Numbered from the stretch's first letter, positions 24,224 through 37,450 are shown. The stretch is 64,000 bases of DNA from Camillea tinctor (GCA_022578605.1 MU394069.1:434001-498000); one strand, 5' to 3'. The notes: generated by a model not told the origin, from the letters alone. Numbers and translations: made by a program.

Positions 24224-25728
24224 ATGGTATTAAGAGCCGCTCTTGTAAGCAATAAAGCCTATTTCCCACGTGGAATCGAATTCCCTATTCCGGTAATTTG
24301 TCAGGTTAGACTAACACAGCCGATTGGGTGGATGGGGACAGGTTATTTTGGCACTAGCTGTACTCTCTCCTGTGTTATACGAGCGCGCGCAGACCCTCTA
24401 CCTGTTCTGGAAGAACGCCCCCGAGAGGCTAGTACCCGTAGATAACTTCGGGTCGTACGAGATCAAGTTCGTCGACCGCGTACGAAGCTGCGAGGATGCG
24501 TTAGTGCTAGAGCCCGAGGGCGTTTCTATCCTTGCGTGCGACCCCGGTCGTGAGAGGTGGAACACCGTCATGGTGAGTAAAGCTTGATAATATTCTTTTA
24601 CATTCAATGGGATAAATCGGGGAAAAGAGAAGGGAAAGAAAATAGAGGACATGAAATAAATAAAACCCTTTTTTAAAAAAAGAAAAAAAAGGGGGGTGGG
24701 GTTGATTATCCCGGATATTTAGATAAGATCGTGATATTTTATTCGGCCTATGTAACCTCTAGCAAACAAGATAACTAATACATGAGTAGGGCATGTTTCT
24801 CCCGGGCCCTTTGCCAAGCGCCGAGCTCTATATATACGATTACAAGAATTCCGAAGCATCCGACGAGGAGACCCTCAAGCGTCTACAGTTCGTAGACTTC
24901 GACGTGCAGGATGATTTCCACACTCTGGGCATGGCGTACGACGAGGAGACATCTACCCTATTTGCCGCCAGCCATCGCCACGACCAGCCCGCCATCGAGG
25001 TCTTCAAGCTGGATCTAGCGGCATACACGGCTCGGCACCTGGGCTCAATCCAACATCCGCTCATCCACGGACCCAATTCCATCGCCCTGATCAACGGACA
25101 TGAACTCTACGTGACGAACAACAACCACTTCCTAGTCAAGGACAACCCTATCCTCAATAAATTGGAGACTTACCTGGGCCTACCCCTCGGTACGGTCGTG
25201 CACGTCGACTTCTCCTCCTTCATCGCAGACCCGCGCGGCGGCCACCCCGTGCAAGCCACCGTCGCCGCCCGCCTCGCCTTCGCCAACGGCATCGAGCTGC
25301 TAAACTCAACCACCGTGGCCGTGGCATCCACGAGCCGGGCATCCGTCTACCTATACACCATATCCCCCGAGTCACCAGCAAAATTGGCCTACGCCACGCA
25401 GATCCACGTGCCCTTCCTCGTGGACAACCTATCCGTGGCGAGCGACGGACGGCTCATGATGGCGGGGCACCCGCACATGCCGTCGCTGGTCAAGTTCACC
25501 AAGTCGCGGCACGTGTGCAACGGCTCCCCCGAAGAGACGAAGCCGGACTACTGCGCGGACCCGGGTGCGCCGTCGTGGGCCGCGGAGTGGACGGAAGAGG
25601 GCGGCCTGAAGAACCTCTACGTTGGCACGGAGTACCCGTCTAGCGCGACGATCGCCCGCGATGTGAAGAGGGGGATGGGGATCTTGAGCGGGTTGTACGC
25701 TAAAGGGATTATGGTATGGAGGGATTAG
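24224..25728 (+). CDS. Paraoxonase/arylesterase-like six-bladed propeller protein
   Basis: Three exons (24224..24244, 24342..24572, 24790..25728) encode 396 aa. The first exon has only seven codons; all joins are phase 0. An N-terminal hydrophobic helix (VILALAVLSPVL, residues 8-19) acts as an uncleaved anchor or signal. The calcium and active-site positions known from PON1 are all present: Glu58-Asp59 in RSCEDALV, His128 in FHTLGMAYD, Asn180 in HGPNSIAL, Asn250 in FANGIEL, and Asp296-Asn297 in LVDNLSV. Paraoxonases are Ca2+-dependent hydrolases of lactones and aryl esters; the natural substrate of fungal members is not established, though lactone quenching is a reasonable guess. The protein likely sits in the ER or faces outside the membrane. 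Confidence 0.85.
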
Positions 25729-26947
25729 AAGTTTATATCGAGGTGGATGTACGTGGAGATATGAAAGTGGATGGTTACATATAAGGGCGGCAACCTATTG
25801 AATGTATTTTGCATGAGCCTGCAGATAGTTGTTGATGCACGTACTGTATATATGTGCATATATATGTACGTATGGCATGATATATAGCCAGCTGTACGTA
25901 CCTATTGAGTAAACTCATGAGGAGTGGTATTTAGGAAATAAACAGAATGTCTTTTCTGATTAGTTGGTGATTAAACTTTTGTGGTGTGATGCCATCTTCA
26001 TGCGATGGTATTAGTGAATCACTAATTCACCAGAACTAATCATAGTCGCCCCGAAAAACCAGACGGCTGGGTCATTTCTGTCAATAAAGGGTCCAGACCA
26101 TTCGATATTCACTGGAATGGGCAACATGAAATATTCTTTAACAATGAATGAATCAGTACTGAGTCTACCACGCGATTTACGAGGTCTAGATTTATTGCTC
26201 ATGTTGTCTGAGACACTTCTAGAGCACAAGCGCACCGAGCGAGACCTAGGAACAAGTCATATGTTTCGAGTAACCTGGTCATTTTACAGCGGGAATACGG
26301 GTTCTTACAGCATCACAAGTTTATTAGAATAAATCTAACATGTTATTTCCCCAAGTATCAAGTTTTCAAAGTTAAGTGGCATGTGATGCCGGTCACATAA
26401 ACACAAGCGTAATTGTTTGAAATATACCTTACTCGTAAAATAAAATAATATAGTACGAGGCCAATAGCGACCGAAACTTTTATAATCAAATGTGAGTGAA
26501 CGTATTGATAAGAACAAAAATAAGGGCAAAAATAAAAGAAGAAAAGTAGCTATCCCAAACCATATATACAACGGCTCGCAGAGGGAGCAAAATATAGTGA
26601 CAGAGAAGCGAAGTAACAAGAAGTATTTACAAGAAGTAGACACAGAGAGGAAGAAAACGGCAAAAGCGAGCAGCAGGACAAAAACGTCTCACAACTCGTT
26701 TCACTTTGTCCCCTTCCTCCCCACTAAGTATCAGACACAAGAAGATTCCATCGCCAAATTTCCTCAGTTAAAACAAGGGAATAAAAAAAAAGAACACTAA
26801 ACGATCTGGGCTTCGTCCATCATAAGACATCCCGCATCCTTCGCTAAAGAAGAACTCCTACACCCCATATTAAATAGCGCAGTGGGGGTCGAGGTGAGGA
26901 TTGCAAGACGAGAGGGAGAAACCTGTCGGCTGGGCTACCTCACTCAG
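25729..26947. other. Intergenic between convergent genes
   Basis: About 1.2 kb between the 3' ends of the paraoxonase-like and chitinase genes. It contains alternating TATATATGTGCATATATATG sequence near 25845-25885 and an A-rich stretch at 26500-26800 whose 102-codon Lys/Arg-rich frame is not convincing as a gene. Confidence 0.5.
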
Positions 26948-28488
26948 TTACCGGCAGTCTGACCACCAGACACCGCTCGCGACGCACGTGTACGGCGGTT
27001 GGCATTCCGTCGGGCCCGTGTACCCCTCGCCGCCACACCTAAGAAAGCAAAAGAAGTTAGTGAGTGCTTCGGAAAGAGATGAGTGGATTGGGGTAAGGGG
27101 GTTTAAGGAGAGCTCACTGTCCCCATTGAGGCACTAGGGTGGCGCCGGGGGCGGTAGTGGTTGTGACCGTGGATGTGGTGAAGGTTGTTGCTGTGGTGCT
27201 TGTGCTTGTGCTAGTCGTACCTGGGGCGGTGGTGGTGGTGGATCCTCCCCCCGAGGTGAGCGAGCTGTAGACGCCGTCGAGGAAGCCCGGGTTGCCGTAC
27301 AGCTGGGACATGTCCCACATCATGACGCCGCCGAAGCTGGAGAACTGCTTGTTGTATTGGATGATGGGGCCGAGGGTGGCAGCGTCGACGTAGCCAGTGC
27401 CGGCGGCGGTACTGCTGGCGGGCACGCCCATGAGGATCTTGACGTTGGGGTTCTTGCTCGTCTGCTTAGCCCACGTGTCCCACGTCTCGAAGTTGTAGTT
27501 GTTCTGTGTGGTGCTGCCCGGGGTGAAGGCGTTCACACCACAGTAGTTGTTGTAGAACTGGATCTGGATGAAGTCGAACGAGATAGCCCCGTTGAGCATG
27601 TCGTTCATGGCTGCATCGGGGTAGGGACATTGCGGCGCCGCCGATAGGTAGTACGTCTTGCTCGTATCAGCGTCCATGAGGGAACGCAGACGCGAGGCAA
27701 AAGGAACGAAGTTCTGTGTAGTGGACTCGAAGTCAAAGTCAAAGCCGTCGATGATGGCACTGCCAAAGGGCCGGTTCTCATAGTTCGTGTTGGAGCCGAA
27801 GAGGCCCCAAACAACATCAGCAGCACTTGAAGCGGATGACTCGTCTGTGAAACCTCCCTCAGTGTAGGTTGCACCTCCAATAGAGAGCATGATCGTCTTG
27901 CCCTGGCCTTGGCATGTCTTGATGTCCTCCCTATTGTTTGATTATGTGTAAGCATTATCTGTATATGTAGAGGAAGTCTAGCCTCAGATTCTGATAACGG
28001 GGATTCTCACTCAATCTGGGGGCAGTCCAGGAGCTGAGTGCCCGCGAATACAGAGCAGTTATCTCCAGCATTGGCAAAGTTCGTAATGGGCGTCTTGATG
28101 CCATTCATGAAAGCTAGGGGGATAATCTTATTTTCACAATATTGTAAGTAACCAGAACATATATTTTATCAATTTATGAAACTTTCTTACGTTTATTTCG
28201 GTGTCTGTCCTTTTGTTAGCATTGTTGAAAAGAGTGCAACAGTTCATCTAGAATACTTACTAGAGCAATAGTCACTCAGGCGACCCTGTTTGGATGCTCC
28301 AGCGCCAGCAGAGTTTTGGCCTGTGGCGATTTATATTAGTGTCCCGTCTAGTACGAAATCTGTGTATTTGTCTTACCCCAGTAGACAGCAACATTGCTCG
28401 ATGAACCGGCATCGAAGCCAGCAAGAACAGAAGGAGTGAAAGCCAGCAGGCCGGCAGCGGATGCCAGAGTAAACTTGGATGAGACCAT
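26948..28488 (-). CDS. GH18 chitinase with C-terminal CBM1
   Basis: Six exons (28488..28377, 28320..28261, 28204..28191, 28126..28011, 27930..27118, 27038..26948) encode 401 aa. Exon 3 is only 14 nt; it is required to give the continuous family sequence SDYCSNTEINIIPLAF. A signal peptide covers about residues 1-22. The YWGQNS motif of class III (plant-type) fungal chitinases is at the mature N-terminus. The catalytic DxxDxDxE motif reads DGFDFDFE at 162-169, with Glu169 as the acid. After the catalytic domain come a Ser/Thr-rich linker and, split by the last intron, a cellulose-binding type CBM1 with its conserved cysteines (QWGQCGGEGYTGPTEC...YTC...WWSDC). The enzyme should be secreted and cleave chitin in cell walls or in the environment. 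Confidence 0.9.
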
Positions 28489-31400
28489 TTTGGATACGTG
28501 AGGCTCTAGCTAGCTAGGTAAAGAATGAATTGGTTGTGGTAAATAGCATCATCTGAGTTCATGAAGGCGACAGAGTATTCCTCTTTATACTTGAGTCTCT
28601 CCCTCCCAGAAGGCTGAAGTTGTCTCGGATCAACGTTACCCACCTTTTACCACCTACATTCCATGACTTGGCATGGACGCGTGCAACGAGCACGATGGCG
28701 AACCGTTCGGTAGTACCCGAGTAGACTTCTTGAAACATTATTTCGTTTTCTTGCCCCAAATGAAGGATTACCAGAGTGACATGGAGCTTATCAACTGTTA
28801 GGTCGATTTCGTACGGATCATATGTAAGTCATCGTGCCAATATCGAGTATTGGAGTGCCAGAAGCACCAATAATAGATACATATTAGCATGGCACATGGT
28901 TTTAGCTCTTTCACCTGCTGTCGAAACAAGCATTTGTCATAGCTACAATAGGCATCTGACGAGATTGACAGGCACAAGAACTTGACCAAACCAAGAAAAG
29001 GGGGTCTTGACAAGATTGGAGGGAGATGGTCAAGCCCATCCTTCAAGTCTCACTAAACCTGTTAACTCAGGATGGAAAAGCCGAGGCATCTACGAGCTTC
29101 CATCTTCGTGTGGAGAAGGTAACAAGGGTCAAAATGCCAATAGAAAGCTCTGGGATCGCATTCTATCACTCTAACGAGCGTCCTTATAGGACATGATGAG
29201 GCTCGGGGATAGTTACTGTCTAAGATGCGATTACGTACATTGGCAGGCGAGACGACGTTGAGCTAGCCGTAGCCCCAGTTGTTACATGGCATCTGATAAT
29301 CAACCTTACGGCCTGGTGATTAACCTTTTCGGAGATGATCAGGTATATTATATCCCCCTTCCTGGCTGATATAGATTTGGCGATAAACTCCCCCCTGCAT
29401 CCCCCAGCTGCCTCTTCCGGATTAGGGATCACTCCTTAGACGAATGAGAGCGAATCGTCACACAACTTAATCTGCATGCACTCAATACACTCTGACAGGG
29501 GCCCGGCGCGCACGTTGTAACGGTGAGATGTGTGTTAGGTACGTGTGTCAGTCAATTCTGTCCTGGTGATATTTGGCTCGGGACCAAACGATGTAAGTCA
29601 ATAGTTCCTGCATGCACCCAGCTCACGCTTAGCTACCGCGGGGGGAAGCACAGATCAGATGAACAAGGGTCCTTTGGCTGGGGTTTCATGGCACCTGGAC
29701 CTTGTCTTTGGGAGACGACCATGCGTGCGTGCGTGCGTTCGTCTGCGGAATCTGAAGGAGTTCCGATAACTGCTAAACCTCCCGGTGGGTCTCTAAAAGG
29801 CCGAATGAAACCCCAATAGGCAACCGGAGAGATTGAGTATAATGAGATCGCGAAGGATCCCAAAGTTGAACCGTGCAACGTTACCACAAGAATAGTTTGC
29901 TTGATAGCCCTTCGCGATAGTGAAATAGTGCCTTTCAATATTTTTAGAAGGTTTATCTATCTAGGTAGGTGGGTAGGTTACTCAACGATGGGAAGCATGG
30001 AACAAGACTACCACAATCGAATTCAATATCCGGAGCAGCGGATGGAGGGGAGGACTAAGGCATAAGGGTCAACATTGAACTGCATGGTGTCGAGGTCGCC
30101 GATGTCCTTCAAAAGTCTTCGTTCCGATAGTACTTACAGATTGGATATGTTCGTCTCGCAAAGGTGACGTTGAAAAATCTCACGGAAACGTCGTAGTCAT
30201 GGCTGCGAACTTCGACTTCATGTGCAGCAACATAAACCCCATTGAACCAATCTTACGACTATTCACTGCTACATTTGAAGTCATATAATCCTTTCATAGA
30301 TCTTAGAATGGACTCAAATGCAATAGTCCCTAGGTTTGTAACTCAGCAAGAATATTCATTCTAGTGTTCAACCACCGATTACGGCAGCGCTAAATTATCA
30401 ATAAGTTATCGAATACAAAATTAAATTCTCATTATAACTAGAAGCAAGCTCCTTCGTTTTGGTCATCTATTCTCTATCAAATATTAGACGTAATACTGGC
30501 AATATTGTAAGAGATGTTGGCTGGGGCTCTCTCAATGCAAAATGCCCTCTTCTTGGCTAATCATTGCTCACGTCATCGGGGTAGATACTCTGATAAAATC
30601 CATATTGTCAGTGGTGAGGTGTGGAAAGACAGTATCATTTCTGAGATGGATAGTGTACATATATATTTTCCATTGTCACATTGTGTCCTTAAGATATATA
30701 GTGAGAGTACTGACTCCCATCCAATAATACAAAGCGACAACATATTTATATATAAGCTAAGTTTTCCAATAATGTTTGAAATTTAGTTTGATTGAATTGT
30801 AGAAATGGTCTTTTTCTCGCCTTACACCACATTGCTATCGATAGAAGATTTGATGAGGAATGGGTCACTCGGTGCTATGCGATTCTGAGTCTGAGTCTTT
30901 ATCTAGTTAGGTAAAACTATTGATACCTTATTGAGTCAGTCGTACGATTCTCGGTAGTTAGATCCTTTTGCATAAGGCTGCATATCATCTATCGAATATT
31001 GAGACATAATCCTTAATACCATATTCTTTAAATAGTACCTAGGTTACTTTGTTCTTTATGGAATTAGTCATCTCAGGGGTACAAAAGACTCAAGTACCAC
31101 GCCAATATACCCCAGTCAGTTTATGCCAGCCATTCTGGGGTTGTTAGTCAGAAGTTTAATGGGTATTTTCATATTAAACAAGAACATCTGACTAATAGCA
31201 ACTTTACGAGTGGAATATTTGTCTGTATTGCTTCACATATCGAGTTTAGTCGTAATATTGCCATCTATTGATCACATAATGGAGCATTCACAACCAATTG
31301 ATTGAATTCTTCACGTGTAGCAACCCCCTTCTCTTGGCAAATATTTATTATTTATCACGAATCTTTATGCAATCCCACTATCCGTAATCATCCTTTAAAC

Positions 31401-32937
31401 ACTAATATCGTACAAAGGACTCCAGATATTTATCATAGCGTCTCCTTAATATTTTTTTATATAAGACAGAAGGTGATAATGAAGCTTCTGCATTCAATAT
31501 CGCATTGACATGATCGCGCGTATCCCATTACTCCTACTTGAAGTGGGGTTGAAGGTGGGATCATATGCCCACTATCACGATATATTGGCAAGTTGAAGAG
31601 CCATAACATCTAAAGCTGTTACGTTCCGAATTATTCATCCAGGGAGTTTGTGGGGATTGTTTGAAAGATTGAAGCGCAAGAGGAAAAGGCGAGACCCGCA
31701 TAGAAAGGAATCACAGAAGGATTTCGCAACAAGTCCAAACTTACAATCCGCAAGTGACTAAAAGGATGAAGACAAAAGCGATTCCCAAGTCGGAAGGTAT
31801 GGGATTTTAGAGCTCCTGTACCTGCATACATAAAACGAACTCCTATTGCTGGCCAGTCCCTAGGAACCAGCCATCAAAACATTCGGGGGTAGTTAAAATG
31901 TAAAGAATTAATTAGAGGCGATGAAAGCGGCTGAAGAAAAGCCTAACGACCTGCTCGTTTTGGAGGCATCGGCGTTGTTGTTTGTCGCCGTGGCGAGGCG
32001 CAGTGCAATCTTGAGGGAAGAAGGATTAGGGGGAGCCTAAAGAATAACAAATGTATACTAACTACTAACCAAAATAAGAGAAAAGGAAATAAGTAGAATA
32101 TCGACTAGAAGGTTGACTATTGACGGACCCGCCAAGATAGAATATAAATGCCCAGTTTTGTAGTCCTCCTCTCGCGTCTTGTTCAACCAACTCCGTCTTC
32201 CTAAATACCCGAGTAAAGATGTACGTTGGTAGAACAGTATAGACGGACAGGCAGAGAGACAAGGAAAAGAAGAAATTATCTTCCAGCTGAAATTAGCTGA
32301 AGACCTCAATAATTTCCCCAATCGATGCACCTGTACGATAGCCAACACATGTTTCGCATTTTCCGGCGTCCTACTTCACCTCGCTTCATATTCCTACCAT
32401 ACATGTCGCTCATTAGGAGATCTCCCCCTATTCCCAATCCTCCTTTTCGCCTACACATCCCATATTACCTTAAGTACCTACCTATCGAATTAAGGAACCA
32501 GTTCTTGTTGTAAAATAAAGATGATTAGAAACAGAGAAGGATGGATAAAAAAAGGGGCAGGGAGCAAGAGAGAGAAAGGGGGAGAAGATCTATTCATTTC
32601 CCCTCTTCTCCATAAGGAACTAACCTATCTACCTAGTGAGTGGTCCCAAAACTAAAGAGCAAAAGAAGCGAAAGAGAGAGAAGATAAATAAGTAAACTAA
32701 GTACAAACAACAACAGTAAATGTAAAGCTCCAAAAAAACGTGTTTCCCAATAAGATAAACCACATTCGTCGGATAGAGTAGGCAGGCAAAAAAAAAAAAA
32801 AAGAAAAAGAAAAAACAAACAACAAAAAGAACCACCCCCAATCCCGATGCCTAAATCATTTCTCCTCTCCTCTCCCCCTTTCCCACCGTCATATAAAAAA
32901 AAAGCTTCCCCCTATCCACTACTTATCTTCTCCCTCT
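28489..32937. other. 4.4-kb gene-poor region
   Basis: No well-supported gene. 28489-28800 is the chitinase promoter region, with a TTTATA element in its 5' part. A small GC-richer island at 31830-32035 could begin a short spliced minus-strand gene (see findings). The remainder is AT-rich. Around 32640-32830 the plus strand is A-rich with a 14-A run. Confidence 0.45.
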
Positions 32938-34297
32938 CTACCCACACATCTCCATCCACAACCCGGCGCCCCTGCCCCCCTCTCCGTCCCCCTGGCCTTG
33001 TCTGCAATCCAAGCACGTATCCGCATACGGCGCCTCGCCCATGAGGATCCCGGTGCTCGCGGCCTGGCCGGGGCACGCGAAGCGGCCAAAGCCCCAGGCG
33101 GTGCCGCGCTGGCGGAGCAGGACGGCGTCGAGGGGGCGGGCGACGCGCGGCGCCGTGGCGTACGTGGTGTTGGGGTCGGCCCAGCCGTCGAGGGCGGCGA
33201 AGTCGACGGGGCCGGTGCCGGTGAGGAAGTACTGGGGCTGGGCGCTTTCGGGCGGGACCGGGAGAGGCGAGCCGGGGTTAGAGAAGACCGGCGGCAGCGT
33301 GAGGAACAGCTCGCACGTCTTGCCTAGATCCGCGTCGGCAAAGGCGAAGTTGAAAATCGACGATGCGTTGGGCGACACTTGGATGTGCAGGTCGGGGTTC
33401 GGCCCGTAGGCCGTGTCCGGGTGGGCCTTGTCGATGAGGATGATCTGGGAGGGGCCGATGGTGGTGCACGATGTGGTGGTAGTAGTTGAGCTTGTGCCAG
33501 TAGGAGTAGTGGGAGCCGAAGAAGGAGACGGTGGTGATGAGGGGGCTGTAGTAGGAGAGGTGAAGGGAGTGATAGTAGTCGGGGACGGGGGTGTCGGAGA
33601 GGCCGTAGCACCGGGAGGACTAGGGGAGGGTGTGGATGGTGATGCGTGTGCGGTGCCTGGGCCGGTTGGTTGAGCAGAGGGGTTGTTTGGCACGGGGGAA
33701 GCCGCAGATGGGGGAGCAGTTGGGGATGCTGAGAATGATGGCTGTGCGGTTCCCGAGCAAGGCGGCCGGCAGTCATCTGCTTGTATGGTGATTTCGGCGC
33801 AGTTGCCGTTGGTGGGCTTCAGGTAGATGTTCACCTCGTCGCCGTCTCCTGTGGGACATTGGTAGAAGGTAGACTGGCCGTTGAAGGACAGCTCCCCGTT
33901 GCAGTCGATGGAGAACCCGTGGTCAGGCTGCTGGTTGTAGTCACACTGGAGAACTGACGTGGGAGCTGTGACGGCAACATTTTGTCAGCACATCCAGGAT
34001 GTAAGTTATATCGTATCGAAAGATGCCATAATAGAGAAGGATGAATGTGTGTATAAACGTACGAGTCCACCAACACCCTCTGCTGAGCCGGTCTACAAAC
34101 GCATCCCCGAACCAGGTAAACAGAGAGGGGGATATATCGCTCCCTGCTCGTGCTTGACCGCTATCGATCTCTCCGATGGCACCATCAAAGCTCCCTTTTG
34201 TGGCGAGATGGAATCCGCACCCAGCATTCGCCCGGGGAGTGAGGACATATGCCATACTAACGGGGAACACCCCAATTATCCCATAACGTAGCAACAT
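32938..34297 (-). CDS. Secreted protein with But2 C-terminal domain
   Basis: Two exons (34297..34063, 33965..32938) encode 420 aa; the intron is GTACGT...CGTCACAG and joins C+CT in frame. I chose the ATG at 34297 over the upstream in-frame ATG at 34390 because it places a normal signal peptide (about residues 1-24) at the N-terminus. A Cys-containing domain follows (CGFHLATKGSF, RGCWW, QCDYNQQPDHGFSIDCNG, FYQCPTGDGDEVNIYL). It is of a type found in many ascomycete cell-surface proteins. Next is a Pro/Ser/Thr-rich stalk of about 110 residues, likely O-glycosylated. The C-terminal 150 residues have the pattern of the But2 domain (DTAYGPNPDLHIQVSP, SSIFNFAF, GKTCELFLTLP). A cell-wall or extracellular role is likely; no enzymatic activity is known to me. 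Confidence 0.75.
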
Positions 34298-34996
34298 GGT
34301 AGCAGGATCAAGTGTTGCAGCAAAAAAAAGGGGTAAGGGAGGGAAAATCGATCTTCGTAGTAGAAGCCGGAGAAAAATGATCTTATTCAAATAGACCTCT
34401 AAGACGAGTCCAAAGAGTAAGATCGCGTGTAGACCGATCTAAGACAACTCTGAAGCTCAGAAAGGTTCGCTGGACAAAGATAATCATAAAAAAAGTCGAC
34501 TTGAGTAGACAGAATGATAACATAATTTGTCCGTGACTTCTTGCTGTCAGTGTCTCCTGCTAAGACCCCATCATGGTAACTTCTTTGCACCATACTCTTT
34601 CCGTATCAGACAGCAACCTACCTAAATTGTGGAAGAAAGAATTACCATGTAGGTAGGGGGAAAGTAAGTTGTGTGTCGTGATGTCGTTTGTCGAGTGTGG
34701 GGAAGTAACAATCCGATATTGTAATTCAGTATGGTAGTTCTAATCAGGATATTGGACTCATTCCTCCCCCTTTTGTTCTTTCCCATCTCACCTCAACTCT
34801 CTAATCGAGATGATGATAATTGATAGTAGATTGGGAAGTTAATAATATGATAAACTGAGACAGACGTAGAACACGAATCATGTAGGTTATCTTGTATCAC
34901 AAACCATCGCGACGGCAAGAATTATCGGAGAGAAAGCATCATGTTTTTTTTCAGTTGATAACTATGTCATGATCCTTTTGAAAGGCAGGAACCGAA
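34298..34996. other. Intergenic between But2 gene and NOG2
   Basis: About 0.7 kb. It holds the presumed promoter of the But2 gene on its left and the 3' flank of NOG2 on its right; no other feature seen. Confidence 0.5.
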
Positions 34997-37450
34997 TCAA
35001 CCGTTTTCTTCTTCGCTGCCACTGGATTCATCATCGTCTTCTACATCACTCAGCTCGTCTAGGGGTATCATATCATCGCTATCGCCATCCTCCTCCTCCT
35101 CTTCATCACTATCTCCGTCTTCCTCTTCAACCTCACTGTCGAAGCCTTCAAACTCCTCACCATCATTAATACTCTCCTCGTTCGCCTCAACCGGTTGGGC
35201 TTTGCTCGGTTGTTCTAGTGCATCGTTGGCATCCTTATCGTCTCGCTTTCGCTTCCTAGGCATCTCTCCCAGCCTGCCCTCACGGCCTTCAATGCCCTTG
35301 GAATCGTCGCCCTCCGCCACAGGAGCGGGGGTAAACCACGGCAGTCTGCCGCGGTTGAAATCGGTGATGACCATTTTGGCCGTTCCATCCACGTCAGGCT
35401 CACCACCTTTCAACAAGCGGCCCGTCTTCCGTGACAGCATTTCGAGGAAATGCATGTGATCTTTCCAGCCTTTCAACTCGTATGTCCTCTCGATATGGTG
35501 CTGCTTTACCTTCTCAAATAATCGCGGTATGTATTGTTCAGGGTTTTCCACCTTCTCAATTCTCACTACACCACGTAGAAGGACGTCTTCTGGACGATCC
35601 TGTGCGTTAGGGGGCACCACTCCAGGACAGTCGATAAGCTGAATCTTGCCCATGAGGGTTACATATTGCCACACCTTTGTCTCTCCTGGAATAGGGGCGA
35701 CATTGGCAACTTTCTTTTTCCTCAGTGTATTTATAATAGAGGATTTTCCAACATTAGGGTAGCCGATAATTCCCACCGATATTTCTTTCCGGTCTTTATG
35801 CAGGGCTGAGAATTGGCGCAACAGTTGGATGAGGGAGCCTTTGCCAAATGGATTTGTTATGCTAGAGTGAAAAGCGAGAGTAGGACGGTCTTTGGATAGA
35901 TTTCGGACCCAGGCAGCCTGTCCATTGTTAGCGTCAACAGTAGCTTTGGTAATAACTTGAAAGGTGATTCAAGAAGAAAAAAAGGAAATGTAAAGATTAT
36001 AAATGTGTGGATCAAAACTAAGAAGTTTACCACAAGGCCACCTTAGGTAGGTAGAGATAGACTTCAACTCAATATGAAACACGGCATGAACTAACGACAG
36101 AGTCCCAAAACGGGACCTAGTCAGCTCCGAGCCCGAGGACCCGGAACAGCAAGTTCGTATATTTGATCTCCCAATGCTGTAACAGATGACATCCAGAGGA
36201 AATAATGCACAATAATGCAGGGAAGCATCCTGACAAGAGAATTGGGGACAGGGGGGTTTTGGCTGATGAGATATGGATGATACTTACAGCTACGCTGGTA
36301 GGTACGAGATCGCTATAGCATTATATGTTAGCATAAGTGACTAAAGAAGCATATCAAGAAAGAAGGAGCTTACGTTTTGTTGAGAACAAATACCAAATGC
36401 TTATGGGGAGCTTCGGCGTTCAAATACTTTTCGATACCACGGCACCGCGTCCCCTAAATATGGTTAATACCGTTCGAACCCGAATCATGGCTAACATATA
36501 AGGGAACGTACATCAGGGTCTCTAGCATCTAAAACATGCAAGACAACATCGGAAGCATCGAGCACCTTGTAGAGCTCGTTGTATATGCGCTTACTGGCAA
36601 AAAGTTAGCAAGGATTAGAGAAAACTAGGGGTTATGAGGATGGAGTCGCGACGCACCTCTGTCCCTTGCTGAAGATGGGCTCGATGGCCATGGCGACAAC
36701 ATCGTCCTCTTCAGGTCTATACTCGGTGTTCCCCTCGAGATCAACATCAGGGTTTCCACTCAGCAACCTAGCTTGCTCGAGGCGGGCCTTGTAGTCATCC
36801 ATGCTGTTCTCTGTGTCGTCGGCCAAGTCTAGCATGTTACTGACACTCAGCTTGACTCTCTTGCGCTGCGACTTGGGGCCGAAGACGTCGGAGAAGGGCG
36901 AGCTCTCTATGGTCATCTTGGCCTGGTGTTTCTTGAGCCCATTGAGATTGCTGTCGGCGCCGTCTTTTATCAAACTCATGGGCAGCTTGTTCGACTTCAG
37001 AAGGACCTGGTAGGGGTCGTTCGCCTTCTCGGCCATGGCATCTCGGAAGGCACTCAGGCTGTCCTGGGAGATGACACGCGACGAGTTGAACCATCTCCGG
37101 TTGGGTTCGATACGGGCCTTGGGTACTTCTCTAGATTCTGCACGGTTTCATGGTTAGATATGTTCATAAGCTCTTTGCACAGGTTCTTTTTCTCTACTTA
37201 CGGTATGAAGCAGCCTCGATGATTTTTCCTTCGGCGTTGCGCACCGGCCTGCCATCCTTTCGCATATTTATGGTCTTGAGTTTCTTGGCAGTGCTGCACA
37301 CGGACGAGTGAGTCTTGTTCTCATACACCCAGATACACGGAATACTACTTACCGATAGAAGTTCTCTCCCTTCACCTTGACATTGCGCATGCCATCGCCC
37401 GACTTGCCCTCGCGGGCAATGCGCGACTTCTCCTTCTTCCCCGTACCCAT
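34997..37450 (-). CDS. nog2: Nucleolar GTP-binding protein 2 (pre-60S assembly GTPase)
   Basis: Seven exons (37450..37353, 37293..37202, 37137..36657, 36593..36512, 36453..36374, 36312..36288, 35917..34997) encode 592 aa; exon 6 is only 25 nt and the intron after it is 370 nt. The N-terminus ([15 protein letters not shown], then KVKGENFYR) is the NGP_1 region. The GTPase motifs are circularly permuted as in the YlqF/YawG class: G4 NKTD at 276-279 precedes G1 GYPNVGKS at 338-345, G2 PGETK at 363-367 and G3 DCPG at 382-385. The C-terminus is long and acidic. In yeast Nog2 associates with late nucleolar pre-60S particles and controls their export. The gene is divergent from mS26 across 582 bp. 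Confidence 0.95.

Noticed and set aside
26492..26800. 102-codon Lys/Arg/Asn-rich ORF
   Set aside because: A-rich DNA translated; no start context, family or splice support.
33324..33776. His/Pro/Leu-rich 150-codon ORF in another frame of the But2 gene
   Set aside because: It overlaps the Pro/Ser/Thr stalk of the real protein and reflects its biased codons.
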